Source of the DNA: Odontesthes bonariensis
Taxonomy: Eukaryota; Chordata; Actinopteri; Atheriniformes; Atherinopsidae
DNA length: 64,000 bases
Assembly: GCF_027942865.1 (NCBI RefSeq)
Contig: NC_134519.1
Span: 20,060,248 to 20,124,247 of the forward strand
Direction: 5' to 3'
Shown here: positions 40,335-52,794 of the stretch, piece by piece
How the letters are laid out: every line of letters starts with the position of its first letter
Numbering within the stretch: position 1 is the first letter of the stretch
Position numbers and translations under genes: made by a program
The notes under the pieces: model-generated
Database searches by the model: none
What the model was told of the DNA's origin: nothing
Seen by the model: only the letters and a program-made list of their open reading frames with translations

Positions 40335-40455
40335 CCAATCAGATTAACGCGTTTGCAAACGTTACCATAGCAGTACTGCGGACTCTTGAATGAACCAATC
40401 ATAGAAGCGCTGTGTCGCATTTAAATTGTGTTGCGTCATCACTGCGAAATTCAAA
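40335..40455 (+). promoter_or_regulatory. cdc20 promoter: two CCAAT boxes and a CHR-like element
   Basis: CCAAT boxes at 40335-40339 and 40395-40399 are followed by TTCAAA at 40450-40455, the reverse complement of the CHR core TTTGAA. G2/M genes including mammalian CDC20 are driven by NF-Y at CCAAT boxes and by DREAM/MuvB at a CHR, so the set fits cell-cycle control. The 60-bp CCAAT spacing is wider than the roughly 31-33 bp typical of such promoters. Confidence 0.5.
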
Positions 40456-40469
40456 TTTTTAAAGAAGAG

Positions 40470-40522
40470 ACGAGAGAGAACAACAAACGATTCTTCCTTG
40501 TGATCCACGCTTTCTCCTAGAG
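40470..40522 (+). other. cdc20 5' UTR exon (end defined by splice donor)
   Basis: A donor AGAG then GTGAGC ends at 40522. The next exon begins at 40919 after ATGCCCAG, 21 nt before the start codon. The transcription start is a guess from the position of the CHR-like element. Confidence 0.5.
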
Positions 40523-40939
40523 GTGAGCTCGCTGTGTTGATTTCGGAGTTCTCTATCTGATACTTCAGTAACCTTGAATATGTTTCTATTTATTGGTCAT
40601 TGACACAGTAGTAATTGCGCTTCTTAATTTTAATACTTCCTTTCGACAATGTTACACGGGGAAATGTGAATCCCACTTCCTTTAGCTTATTCAACTGACT
40701 TATTTAATCATGCCGAGTTAGCGGTTTTTAAAAAACTTGAGTTTGGGTAGATGCAATTAAGCAATGCAAAGAAGACAAGTTAATTATCAGCCACTGTTGA
40801 CAGAAACGCATAAAACATTTAGCATTAGCGTGGGTCGCCCTTTCTATTACGCTTAAAACGTATGTCAAAGAAAATCTGATCCCTGATGCGCCTACATTTT
40901 CTTTGCCTTGATGCCCAGGTCTGTGAAAACGTGGATAAG

Positions 40940-43121
40940 ATGGCGCACTTTGGGTTTGAAAACGACATCCACAGTATTTTGAAGCTGGACATGCCCATCA
41001 CAAACGCTCCCATGGCGAGGTGGCAGAGGAAGGCCAGCTCATCCAACATATCCGCCGTGAACGGTTTGTCACCCGGAAAGTCTGCTAATGTGTCGCTGAA
41101 TTCATCAAAAACTCCGAGCAAAACGCCAGGTAACGTTGGTTTATTTGTGTTTGTGACACTTCAAGACACGCCGAAAAGAGCTCTGAGGTCTCTTATTCAA
41201 CTTGCAATAACGTCCCGTTGGTCCTTTTATTGAAGGTAAAAACAAAAAAACGCCCTCGAAGATGGGGGGCGATCGCTTCATTCCCATTAGAAACGGCAAA
41301 CAAATGGACGTGGCAAATTTCCTGCTTACAAAGGAGACTGAGCCGGTTGACCCAAACGCATCAGCTTCATTGGTAAGTTATGTGGTACATTTCCTCACCA
41401 AACCTGTATATAAATCAGGTATTTTATTGACCATACCAACTGTGTTTACAGGCAAGCCAGAAAGCTTGGTCTGTGTCGTTGAATGGATACAACATTGACG
41501 ATGCAAAGATCCTCCACCTTGGAGGGAAACCTCTTAATGCACCAGAAGGTAGTGTGCAATCATCAACATGATTTGCTGTACACATTTTTTTTTTATTATT
41601 ATTTTTTTCTAATATGTCCTATAATTTAAGTCTTGGTCTGCCTTTTCAGGTTATCAAAACAACTTGAAAGTCCTCTACAGTCAGGGTACAACCCCTGCTT
41701 CTGCGTTAAAGACCAGATATATATCTTCAACGGCCGACAAAATCTTGGACGCCCCCGATCTTAGAAATGATTTTTGTAAGTTGAGCATTTCATTTTGACA
41801 CCACTCACGTCAGAACAACCTAAGAACACTAAGACTGAACATCGGTAATCTATTAATTTCTCAGAAGAAAATGGATTCATTTTTGTCTCCCAACACACAT
41901 TTGTTCACGTTTCTCTGCAGATTTAAATCTGCTTGACTGGAGCAGTCAAAACATTCTTGCTGTGGGGCTTCATAAAAGTGTGTACTTGTGGGATGCTACT
42001 CAAGGAAACATCTATCTTCTGATGACGCTGGAACGCGAAGAAGACTACATCTGCTCAGTATCTTGGACCAAAGAGGGGAGCTATCTAGCTATTGGCACCA
42101 GTGACTGCAAAGTTCAAGTAAGTGTGGCGCTAGAAATGCCACATTTGGACATGAGGATACAGGACAGGATTTATTTTTGTATGCGTTTCAAATTATGACT
42201 CTTTGTTTTCCTTAGCTGTGGGACGTTATATCTCGGAAGCGCTTGCGCATCATGTCTAGCCACACAGCTAGAGTTGGAAGTCTGAGCTGGAATGTGCATA
42301 TTCTTTCCAGGTACAGTTGATCTGACACAAAAGGGTGAAACCAATGGTCACAAATGCCTCTTCTTCAAAACTTCTCATATTTACTCAACTTTTTTTTTTT
42401 TTTTTTTTCTCTCCATCCCCCAGTGGGTCCAGATCTGGACACATCCACCATCACGACGTCAGGGTGGAAAACCATCACATTTCCACACTTGCTGCTCACT
42501 CACAAGAGGTGTGTGGCCTTAAGTGGTCCCCTGATGGGCGATACCTGGCCAGCGGAGGCAATGACAACTTGGTGTGTTTATGGCCCCGTGTGCAGGAGGG
42601 TGGCTCCAGCGATCAGTTGGTCCACTGCTTGAGTGAACATCAGGGAGCTGTCAAGGTGAGATTTATTTATTATTTAACTATTTTCTTGTTTATATATTTA
42701 TATGAACGAATTGGATTATTTTATGAATTATGATTATTATTAATTAATTGAATTCCAATTGGCTTGAATTGGACTTACTAAGTGCCTTGAGATGACATTT
42801 GTTGTATTTGGCGCTATATAAATAAAAATGAATTGAATTGAATTATAGAATTTCTTTATAATGCTGTCATAATAAAGTGCAGATGCTTTTTGTGCCACGA
42901 CTGAATATGTCAAAACATGCGTGTGTGTGTGTGGTGTTGTAGGCTTTGGCCTGGTGTCCTTGGCAGTCAAATATACTTGCGTCTGGAGGTGGGACCAGTG
43001 ACCGTCACATCCGCATCTGGAATGTAAACAGCGGCTCATGCATCAGCTCACTTGACACTCAGTCCCAGGTAACTGTAGCTCCAAATCCCTTAGTTTTGTT
43101 ACCCTGAAATGACCATGGATG

Positions 43122-43158
<37 letters not shown>

Positions 43159-44477
43159 TTTACAACACACCTCTTGCTTGAAACCTTTCAGATCTCGTCA
43201 CTGGTGTTTGCGCCCAACTACAAGGAACTGGTTTCTGCTCATGGATATGCCCACAACAATGTGGCTATTTGGAAGTACCCTTCTCTTACCAAAGTCGCAG
43301 AGCTCAATGGTAAAGAACCGTTTGAACTGATCTCTCTACTTTTAATTCTCTACATTCAAATCTAACATTGACATGCATCTTTTGATTTGATCACAAACTG
43401 ACTGCTCCAAGTTTAAACGCGTATGACTCATTGAGTCGATTATTCTAACCACATTCAGAGGTGACCTCGACTGTATTCGGCCGTGAACACGAGTCTTGTG
43501 CTTCATTAACTGGCTGCTCAAATGGCACGCTATACATAAAAGCTGATGCAGTGCTGACTTGATGTACTGCATTATGGTTGGAAATTTTATTTTATTTATT
43601 TTCTTGGCTCGTGTTAATGAGTCGTCATGTCTAAGGAAAATTAAACCCTTGTGGCAACAATTGCAAGGTCATGAATGCAATGAGATCAGAACAGGTGTGA
43701 CAATTGCCCTGGCAGGTAATTTTCGATACACACAATAAGCTGCACTATCACAATTTATTTTCATTTCAAAGTATTTAAATGAGTGAATTTAAAAAAATAT
43801 ATATATACCTTTTTTTTTTTTTTTTTTCTCTAAATAAAAAAAAATCCTGTTTATGTAAAAGAGGTGATGCCTTTTAAATTTATTTTCACCCCTCTAGTCT
43901 ATACGGTTTTCAGTCTGCGATCAGCCGTCTTTGTGAGCTATCTCGCTAATCAAATGACATCAGAAATGGTCCATGCTAAATCCATGTTTACCACCAAGTC
44001 AAAAAACTGCCTGCCAATATAACCAATCTCTGGAAAAATGTGCATTGGGAAAGGCATTGCTACTAGTTATAAGGCCTATTTGTTTTTTCCAAAAGGGAGT
44101 GATGCCACTGCATTTGTAAAAAGGGCAGGGATGTTCAGATCACAATAGCTCAATGGTGACTCATTCTAATGCTATGAACTAAGTCAACTTGTGAAATGGA
44201 TCATCCAAGGTGCACGTCAATGCCAGGTTTCAGTGGGGCTTTACTCGAAGAAGAGCTGTTCTTAACCTGTTTTAATCTAAAATGATTTCATATTTTAGGT
44301 CACGAGGACAGAGTTCTCAACCTGATTCTGAGCCCGGACTTCTCTACTGTTGGGTCTATTGCTGGAGATGAAACAATTCGTCTGTGGAAGAGCTTTGAAA
44401 TGGATCCTGTCAAGACGAAAGCTAAAGAGAGGATGATCAAGCCCACTAGCGGTGTCATTCATCAGTCAATCAGATAA
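40940..44477 (+). CDS. cdc20: Cell division cycle protein 20, APC/C co-activator
   Basis: Activates the anaphase-promoting complex and recruits mitotic substrates; target of the spindle checkpoint. Ten coding exons: 40940-41129, 41236-41372, 41452-41548, 41650-41775, 41921-42117, 42216-42310, 42424-42655, 42943-43068, 43192-43309 and 44299-44477; phases close at 498 residues (human 499). Visible parts: C-box DRFIPIR near 76-82; a MAD2-binding-type motif KILHLGGKP (human KILRLSGKP); seven WD40 repeats from about 170 onward, with conserved blocks such as [14 protein letters not shown] and [14 protein letters not shown]; and a C-terminal Ile-Arg tail (HQSIR) that docks on APC3. Odd: the KEN box of human CDC20 reads KET here (FLLTKETEP, near 96-98). 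A poly-T run and an L2-type tail lie in introns. The gene converges on elovl1, as in human 1p34. Confidence 0.98.
42733..42845 (+). repeat. L2-type LINE/SINE 3' tail in a cdc20 intron
   Basis: The stretch contains GTGCCTTGAGATGACATTTG and TTGGCGCTATATAAATAAA, followed by GAATTGAATTGAATT. This is the well-known 3' end shared by teleost L2-group LINEs and the SINEs they mobilise. The preceding body is too short to name the parent element. Confidence 0.75.
43123..43157. repeat. Poly-T tract, 35 nt, upstream of a cdc20 acceptor
   Basis: Uninterrupted T run within the intron between 43068 and 43192, ending about 34 nt before the acceptor. It may act as an extended polypyrimidine tract or be a remnant of a retroposed tail. 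Confidence 0.8.
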
Positions 44478-44545
44478 CTGGCTTAGTCTTAAAGTTTTTA
44501 TTTTTTTTTATGGTGACTGAAGTGCTAATGTTTTATTTAATCCAC

Positions 44546-44551
44546 AATAAA
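44546..44551 (+). terminator. Poly(A) signal of cdc20
   Basis: AATAAA 69 nt after the stop codon, giving a very short 3' UTR. Confidence 0.75.
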
Positions 44552-44893
44552 GATTACCACCCAGTTTTTGTTCCTTTTGTTGGCATAAAGGGTTGTTGGT
44601 CAATAGTTGAGGCCTGCAGGGGTGGTAAAATTGTATTTTATAACCTGTTGATGAATTTATAACCCGTGTCTTTTATTGTCAGATACAATGTATTCATTGG
44701 AATGGGTTATAAATAAATGGTATAGTTCCCACATCCTTCCTCTTATTTTACAGATATTGATTCTGTCATTTTGCAAACTTTTGGACTTGTCTGATTTAAT
44801 TGATTTGACATCTTTGGAGATTAGTTTTTGGATCAGTACTCAAATAGGTCTCTTCTGGTGGATCACCTCTTAAATCATAATACATTTTTGGCC

Positions 44894-45143
44894 CTTTTTT
44901 TTTTTTTTTTTTAAAGGAATGGTTTTGCGTAAAATGATAATTTGAGAATCACATCGTGGAAAAACAACCGATTTTCTTATATTTTCCAAATTGGGCCCCG
45001 TACAGTTGCATTGGCTGCGTTTCTAACACTTTGGAATGCCACAGTCTTTGGAGAGGCTCATCACCCATATAAATGTGGCATGACCATGTGATGTTCAAAT
45101 TATCATTTTACACCGAACCATTCCTTTAAGAAAAAAAAAAAAA
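44894..45143. mobile_element. MITE-like inverted-repeat element between cdc20 and elovl1
   Basis: Arms at 44912-44945 and 45095-45128 are near-perfect inverted copies (34 bp, about three or four mismatches), each beginning TAAAGGAATGGTT and ending ATAATTTGA. The outer flanks extend the symmetry as a T tract on the left and an A tract on the right. The roughly 150-bp interior has no coding potential. AAAGGAATGGTT-type termini are common in non-autonomous fish DNA elements; the superfamily is not certain. Confidence 0.7.
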
Positions 45144-45607
45144 ATGCAGTTCATGAGCCCATCTTCCCATTTGGGATGCTACTTGTTTTTATTGCAGCAT
45201 CTACCGTTTAGTTTTGATCGAGTCGTACTTTTGTGCTGCAGATCCCAATGAATGTGTGCTGCCACTAGATGTCTCTGAATAAATAATTTACAAAAGGAGC
45301 CTCGAGGACCAGTAGGTTGAAATGGGACAGTCAAACAATTTCATTCTAGCAGTTGAGTAGTTTAAATTATAGCATTAGCTAAAAAAAGTTGACTTTCAAT
45401 GCCATTTTGGCAGTATAAATAACCCACGTTTTTGTTTAAGAAAAGCCTTATTTATATTCTGCATTGAGGATCTTTACTTTTAGTGCAAATCAAATGATGT
45501 ATTTCATTAAGGTTTTAGTTGAGCATGGTTATCTATAAATATACACACAAAAACCGAGCTCTACACAACGATAATCAAAACCACAAACACTGTTGGGCTT
45601 TTCAAAG

Positions 45608-45613
45608 TTTATT
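45608..45613 (-). terminator. Poly(A) signal of elovl1
   Basis: Minus-strand AATAAA about 780 bp beyond the elovl1 stop codon. It sets the likely 3' UTR end near 45590, leaving about 1 kb between the convergent cdc20 and elovl1 transcripts. Confidence 0.6.
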
Positions 45614-46392
45614 CTTTTTTATAGTGATACTGACAGCAAAATTTGCACCAGTCTTTTAAGTCTGTTATAAACTTTACCAACTACCTAACAGTGTTGCAAA
45701 AAAAATCAGAGTGGATTTATCTGGAAGAACATGTATACCAGAGTATGTGACACTTGATAGTGCCAAAATGCATTACTGTAATATACAGTACAACATTTCC
45801 ACAACTCAAAATACAAAATGAAGTTTGACACGTTGCTCTCACAGCATACTTCACCACTGCTTTCCAAATGACACAGACCTTTATCTAAAATGTTTTATTT
45901 CAAAAGATAAATATCAAGGGAGGAAAAAAAACAAATAGATATTTCACATTTACAATGAAAACCTTTTTATGGGAGGCATAAACTTCATAGCAATGATTTA
46001 CATGTACTAGTCTTCAGTGGAAACAGTGCTATACCCCCTTCAACAACAAAGACCACGGTAGCCAAACAGTGCTGCAGGGTGCCGAGTTGAAGAATACCAT
46101 CAGTGACTAAGTGAGCACCAATTCTGACAGCGTTCATCACAGTATTGCAACATTTTACAGTGTTGCAAGCAGATATCAGTGGTAAAAAAAAAAAAAAAAA
46201 TTCCGCCATTCATATCTCCTTTGTGTCAAAGTTTCATAGAAGACTAGACTTGTATACAAATTCTTCAGGCAAGAAGTAGCATATTGAGCTCTCTGACACT
46301 CAAATGCGCTACTAGATATGAGTGACAGTTGGCATACTGAAGGTAGTGATATAAACTGACTACGCTTTTTCTTCATTTCAAGAGTCACAAAG

Positions 46393-48649
46393 TTAGATGT
46401 TCTTTACTTTGCCCATGACGACTTTGCCATTTGCGTTGTTGTTAGCATGCCCATTCTCACAGCGTTTACCATTTCTCACCACAGTGATGGGTTCGGTGGT
46501 TGAGCCATTCTGATTTGGCTTGTGGTTTATGGCCGGAAGTCGGTTGCCCTTTATGTAGGCCTGTATCCAAAAGTTGGAGAAGAGGAGGAAGAAGAAGACG
46601 CCATACATCCAGATCATGTGGATCCATAAAGGAACCTGATAGTCGCACTTCTCCATGAAGTAGTACTGGCTGATGTGGATGGAGACCAAAATGAACTGTG
46701 TCTGCAAGACAGGAGGAAAAAGCAGCCAATAATGTAGTTATCCAACACTAACCCAGAGGCAGTCAAATTATATAGGGCACAAAGTTAAAGAAAACAAACA
46801 TACCAACTGGATGGCAGTCATGTACTTCTTCCACCACAGATACTTCTGGAAGCGAGGTCCTGCGGCAGAGAGTCCATAGTAGGAGTACATGATAACATGC
46901 ACTGATGCGTTCACCATAGCATGGAAGGAGCCCATCCCACCAGCTTGAGAGAGGAAAAATACACAGTAGATAATTAATTTCATTAGGTACTTATATGTAC
47001 CTCTACCATTATCTCCCCATTGTGTTATTTTTTTTTTTTAAAGATATTTTATGCTTTCATTTCCTTGGCTGAACAAACAAGTGATTTAAAATTAATGTGC
47101 ATGTGTTTGCTGGATAAAGCTCACCAGGTGTCAGGGAGACGCCCCACCACCATGTCCAGGGCATGAAGGAGTGATGGAAGACATGGAGAAATGTGATCTG
47201 ACTCTGCTTCTTTCTCAGCACAAAGAATACCTTTCACAAAGGAGAGAACATTCTTCGGGTGAACATTCAATATGACTCAACAAAATAATCTAATTAAGTG
47301 ACTACGAGATTCAATAAAAAAAAAAGAAGAGAGATGTCCTTACTGTGTCAAGGAGTTCGATGAATTTTGAAAAATAGAACAGCCAAGCCACTCGAACCAT
47401 CTGTGGGAAAGAAGAGTGCTGTAGCGTCAGTTTATTTTATATATATATATATATATATGTATTTTTTTTTTTTAAGTGAATCAACTGTGATCATTTATCA
47501 AATAAGTATTTTCTCCATTTGTAAGACTAGATCTGACCTAACATTCGATTCAGGGGCAACGACCTCTGCAGCTATTGGTGGCTTACCCTGAGAGCCTGTG
47601 GGCTGCTGGTGAGATCGAGAAGGTCACATCTCCACGTGAAAGTGGTGGCCCATCCAGACATCAAGAACTAGGTGAAAAAGTCAGCCGTTATTTATGTGGG
47701 AATTAAAGCAAACTCTTCAGAGGACATGACTAAAGTAAGATTGGAAACCCAAGACTTGTCTTTTTGTGCGATTAATCATGCCAGACCTAATAAGGGAGAG
47801 TCTCCAACCTAATCTAGGCTTGTCAAGGAGGGGAGACTAGAGTAAATGATGAAGGCTATTACCTTCATACTGTCCTGAGACATAACCTCGGTTACCATGA
47901 TTTCAGATACATACACAAGGAAGATAAGACCGGCTGGAACCATGACTCCTGATACAGTGTCTATCAGAGATAGATGGGGATGTATAAATAAACAGTAACA
48001 GTAAGTCACCCTGACCTAACGCACATGAAGTCTAAATGCTTATTTTCCTCATCAATGATAAACCAGTCTTTGGTTTCGATCAGCAAAAAAAACCAAACTG
48101 TTCTTTAACTTTAATCAATATTTTTTTATTTATTTATATCCTTACCTCATAAACTATATAGGCGTTCAGTAAAACCATTGATAGATTGTAGATAATCATG
48201 GCTCCCTTGAGGCTAAAAGGTTTGCGATTTGCCATCAGGCGAGGTCCAACGTACACTGCGAAGAGGATGTAGGCCAACAGGATTGTGGTCATTTGCACAG
48301 GGCTCTGCATCAGAGGGTAGTCTCTCACTCTGGCATCTGGAAAATGCATGCACGCCTTCATGACTTCATGACAATACCTTTCTAGTGGTAACATACACAC
48401 GTATCTGGGTGAGTCAACTCAGGGCAGTTTAAGAGAATATGTGGTGAAAATAAAACACCTATATCGAAACAGTTTGATCTTCTTCTTCACAGTTTTTGGT
48501 CCCTATGCATCCTTTTGACAAGTAAAAACTTGTCAAAACTCTAGCAAAGCACAGTAGATCTATCACAGGTAGAGAAGAAGGCACTCACCAGTTCTCGACT
48601 GCAGATAACCATAGAGATTTGCAATGCTTGAAAAAGCTTCGCGCAGCAT
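46393..48649 (-). CDS. elovl1: Very-long-chain fatty acid elongase 1
   Basis: ER membrane condensing enzyme that adds malonyl-CoA to saturated and monounsaturated acyl-CoAs (C20-C26) for ceramide and barrier lipids. Seven coding exons in order: 48649-48589, 48336-48146, 47667-47587, 47400-47344, 47230-47125, 46943-46804 and 46701-46393; phases close at 314 residues (human 279). Features: N-terminus [19 protein letters not shown] signature [15 protein letters not shown]; catalytic histidine box HVFHH at 146-150; then MYSYYGLSA; and several membrane helices. The extra length is an Asn-rich tail ([19 protein letters not shown]) whose end resembles the human KVKAN. A 5' UTR acceptor lies at 48683-48684. 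Teleosts have elovl1a and elovl1b; which one this is cannot be decided here, though adjacency to cdc20 matches the human ancestral position. Confidence 0.96.
47438..47458. repeat. AT microsatellite in an elovl1 intron
   Basis: About ten TA dinucleotides, followed closely by a T run, in the intron between coding exons 3 and 4. Confidence 0.85.
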
Positions 48650-49560
48650 GATGACGGCTTGCCTTTTATCAAACTAAACCTCCTGAAAAACAAAAACAAG
48701 GAGTTTTTAAAAGGCGGGAGATGAAGCAGAGCTGAAACAGAGGTTGGCAGGCAACAGAACGACCTGTACACCTGCTTCCCCATTGACTGAACAAACAGGA
48801 GACAGCTGCACAGGCTCATCAAACACCCCCCCGAGTGACCCTGGCTACCACCTTTTAAGCAAACAAACCAAGAGACTTTGTACTAGGGTCTCCTGATACA
48901 ACCCAAGGTGCTAATATTAAACAGTTTATTTAAATTAGGAGAAGTTTTATGAGGGATTATGATACATGTGAACTGTCATTGTAAAGATAATAAATCCTTC
49001 CATCCAAGCTCACTAACAGAGCAAGTCAAACAGGTGAGGCAATGAACTTCGCCCATATGGCACAGGTAACCAACTGACAAATTAATATACGAGCTAGGAT
49101 GTTGTCTTAATCTAGATCAGGCTCGTTCTTACTCAGACTGAGGGAGTAATCGACAAAATACACCCGTCTATCCGCAGTGCATCAAGCTTATACACACCCA
49201 TCAATTTGAAACAAACTATTTTACAGGAGAGGCAGACATAATGATGATACACAAGTTTAGCTCCTGTGTTTGAACTCACCCTCTGTGTACAAGTTTTCAG
49301 TGCTCCTGTTGAGAGGAAAAAGCAGCTGCACAGCCAGAGTGGGCAGCACTTAGTCCAGAGGATCCAGCAGACCAGGTGTGAGAGTGATCAGGTGAAGAAC
49401 AGATACGTACAAAGCAAGTGTGTGAGTGGTAGCCTCTAGCTGTCCTCAGAGGTGAAGTATTTTCATTAGAGAGATCCAACAGGAGCTGAGCGTGTTGCAG
49501 ATAAGACTTTTGGAAAGTCTGTGATAGGTGAAAGTGTCAAGACTGCTGTGATGACTTGGC
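48650..49560 (-). promoter_or_regulatory. elovl1 5' UTR exons and promoter region
   Basis: The exon holding the start codon extends to about 48682, preceded by a TTTTTGTTTTTCAG acceptor on the minus strand. A donor-like GGTGAG near 49275-49280 suggests a non-coding first exon just above it. No TATA box is obvious. The exact transcription start cannot be fixed. Confidence 0.4.
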
Positions 49561-52500
49561 TCATTCAACTCAATTTAAACCCCATGGCACTACTACAGAC
49601 CTCACAAGTTTCAGGAACCACACCCTGTTTCAGTGACTAGCTCCACCCTACTGTCCTCATTCAGCCTGTTTGTGATTGGACTGTCTTGTCAATGAAGGGG
49701 ATGATGTCAGAGAGTTGGAAGTCCCACAGCCGAATATCTATCATTAATAGGTATGCACAAGGGGATTGGAAAAAAAAAAAAAAAAATCTTAAAGGCGAAA
49801 CAGAATGTGCCGTGATATAAATGATACTTTAAAAAAAAAAAAAAGAGGATGTTCTTCTAAAAATATCCCCTAGGCATGATTTAGGTTAAAGGTAAAATCT
49901 GATATGATACATTTGCCACCCATCGTAACATTTGGCATGGCCCATCCCTTCTTGGGTTGTAGCTTAGAGGCTTGGTTCCTATCAGACAGGCTCTCCTGTG
50001 CCTCAAGTTTTACCTGTTTCCCAAGCAAGATAGGCGTGGGCACTGAACAGAGCTTGAAATCTTCTGTGCAACATGTACACTGGACAAAGAGGTTGACTGG
50101 AGAGAATGGCATCTGTTCACAAGAGAGGAGGGAGCGAGGGATGGAGGAATCCTTGCTGTCTATTCACATTTTGCTCAGCATGTGGTGCCTGTGTCATGAG
50201 ACATGTTAGGATTAAATGGGAGAATCTTGTGCAAAATTTCAAACTGCAAACATGTGCTGGTGAATTAGAAACATTTTTAAATATAAACTGAAATGAAGAG
50301 ACGTGCTGGGATTTAATTAAGCAGAATTAAGTTCTGCATCTGGCCCTTTGTCACTGGTGAAAATGCTTTCTGTGTTTCAGACAATGTCACCAGGGGCTCC
50401 TGAAACTTGGCCAGTGGCTTCTTATCAGCCCCTTGAAGATGCAACTTTCTTTCTTATGCATATGGAGGGCTATTTAACATTTCAGTTTCACTCACTGATC
50501 TCTGAAGGTGCTGAGAGGATTGCAGCTGCTGACATGGGTGGTTATGTAACAGGGGACGCTTTTCCACTGTGCCTTACTTGTTTTATTCATTCATTCATCA
50601 TCATAGGCAGTGAAGACTCCAGAAAAGGACATGTGCATGCACATGCCCGTTCTGACACAGATGTTAAACAACCACTCGCTGCACGACCAAGAATGTGCAA
50701 AAAGGCAGCACGGGAACAACGAGCTATTCTGCAGCCAACACAGGCAGGTTGTGGGCCCAGATTATTTACTGATGGAGGTTGATAGCATAAAGTGAACAAT
50801 AAAAATGTTAGAGTCTCTGTCTCTAATCACATGGTCATCTGTTTTTTTTTTTCCTCTTTCTATTGTTGCTGGAATATTTCAACACAATGCAACACAACGC
50901 TCTCCCAGTTGTTCTTGGTCTCATGACTGTTTAATTCAACTTAAAGTTTTTTCCAAATTGCAGTATTTATCTTACCAACACTCACAAAACAGTGCGATTA
51001 TTCAGCCAAACAACAGTGCACAGTGAATGGAAAGAGTCCCAGAGACTCAATTAGCCAATTGTGAAAAATTAGACAGGATAGATGGTTCTTATGGATCTAA
51101 TGGAATGAGAAAAATACTTTATTTATCTCAAAGAAATATTATATAGAATAAAACACTGATTTTGACTAATGAAATTAAGTCAATGTAAGGATCCACTAAA
51201 CATGAATATGAACATGTGTTTCTTAGCATGTCTGTTCATGTTACTCAACACAACACAGTCACATGGCCCCCAGGGCTCATAACTACACTTTTCTGTGTAG
51301 TCTGTGGAATGTTACTCTGTTTGTGTTGTTTTGTGTTGCATAATACTGTGTAATGTTCTGCACTTTGTGATGTGTGAATATTGCAACATTGCAGTATTTC
51401 AATTATTCCACATTTTACTCTCTATCATACCAAAAACAAGCATGCATTTTGGACATTTTAACACACTGCAGGAGAAATCTTGGAAAGAGTCATTTGCAGA
51501 TGGAAAGCTTTGAGACATTTAGAAATTTTCCACATTTTGGTATCTGTCCAATTGTTATAATTGACTTTGTTCTTAGACATTATGTACAGTATATATGTAT
51601 GGTCACTTAGTTGGGGGTTCAGACAGCACGGGTTTTGGTAGCACATTCTGTTTTCTAATCTAGCAGCTAGAAAATAGCCTAAACGTCACCAACACATAGG
51701 TTATGGGTTAGGGTCATGTTCTGGCTGGCTGGTTCTATTGCTGGCAGGGTCCAACTGGGCTGCATGGTTCCTTCTGTGACTGGGGGGCAATCCAGAGCAC
51801 TGGTGGAGGTGCATGGCACTGGCCCAACACACCAGCACCAGCTGTGATCCAGCATGTCACTGGCTGTGGTCACTGGTTGATGTCGAGTAAGTATTGAAGG
51901 ACATCCCTGCTTTATATCTTACTGCTGGAAGGCTTTATTTTTTGGTGGATAAGGAGGTTACTTTCAGACCACAACACAAACCTATGCACAAGAAAAAATG
52001 CAAGATTAAATTGTTTATATAAGAAAAATTGTTTCTTGCCAGACCTTGGCATCAACCATTGATAAATATGCAGATGGTGGAGAAACTCTGCTCATACTAC
52101 GGAATGTATGTCCTTGAATGGTCCAAGACTTTAAGATAGCATAACTGGACTAAATGACTGGGTCAGAAGCTTCTATATTTTGTCAGATAGCTCTGTTACA
52201 TTAGATACTGTGGACAGTGGTTGGCCTGTTCATGTCACTAATAATTGGCCAATTACATTCTGTTGCAAGTAAGTCCAACTGGCGCAGCCCAAGAAGATAA
52301 ATATGAACTTTTTCCGGATATTGGTCCAGCGCTGCCACACTTTATCTGTGACCAATAACAAATAATGATTAACTTAACATTTCTCCAGTTTGTTCTTGGC
52401 CCTCCAATGAAAGAATCGGGCTAACAAAATTCATCCCAAAAATGGATTAATTGAATTTTTTTCTCATCAAGCTTTATACTTTTATATCTTAAGAGATCCA

Positions 52501-52790
52501 AGGACCAATGCATGGGTCCATTTACAGAAAGATTCACAACCCTTGTTATGACACTTACAAGTGAGCTCTGGTACTTTGGTGCAGGGGTCCTGGACAGGCT
52601 CAGTCTGAGCAGACTCCTGTGCCACACCCGACTCCACCCTGTGCATAATTAGTAGGATGAATACCTTTCTAAGGATTACATTTCATTGCTACACAAACTC
52701 ATCCCTGCATCCCTGTCAGTCAGGCCAAAATGTTATTGAATCGCATTCATTAATGAACATCCAAAGAAAGGTGAGTTTTATTTTTTCACT
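49561..52790. other. Intergenic stretch, nothing recognised
   Basis: Gene-poor. Contains A runs near 49770 and 49832 and several short open frames (the longest at 50348-50782, 144 codons) without family resemblance, splice context or repeat signature. Confidence 0.5.
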
Positions 52791-52794
52791 GTTA

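Noticed and set aside
47809-48009. 66-codon minus-strand open frame inside elovl1
   Set aside because: It lies in the intron between coding exons 2 and 3; the phases of those exons join without it and it has no elongase similarity.
50348-50782. 144-codon plus-strand open frame between elovl1 and bok
   Set aside because: No family resemblance, no splice or promoter context, and composition like the surrounding non-coding DNA.
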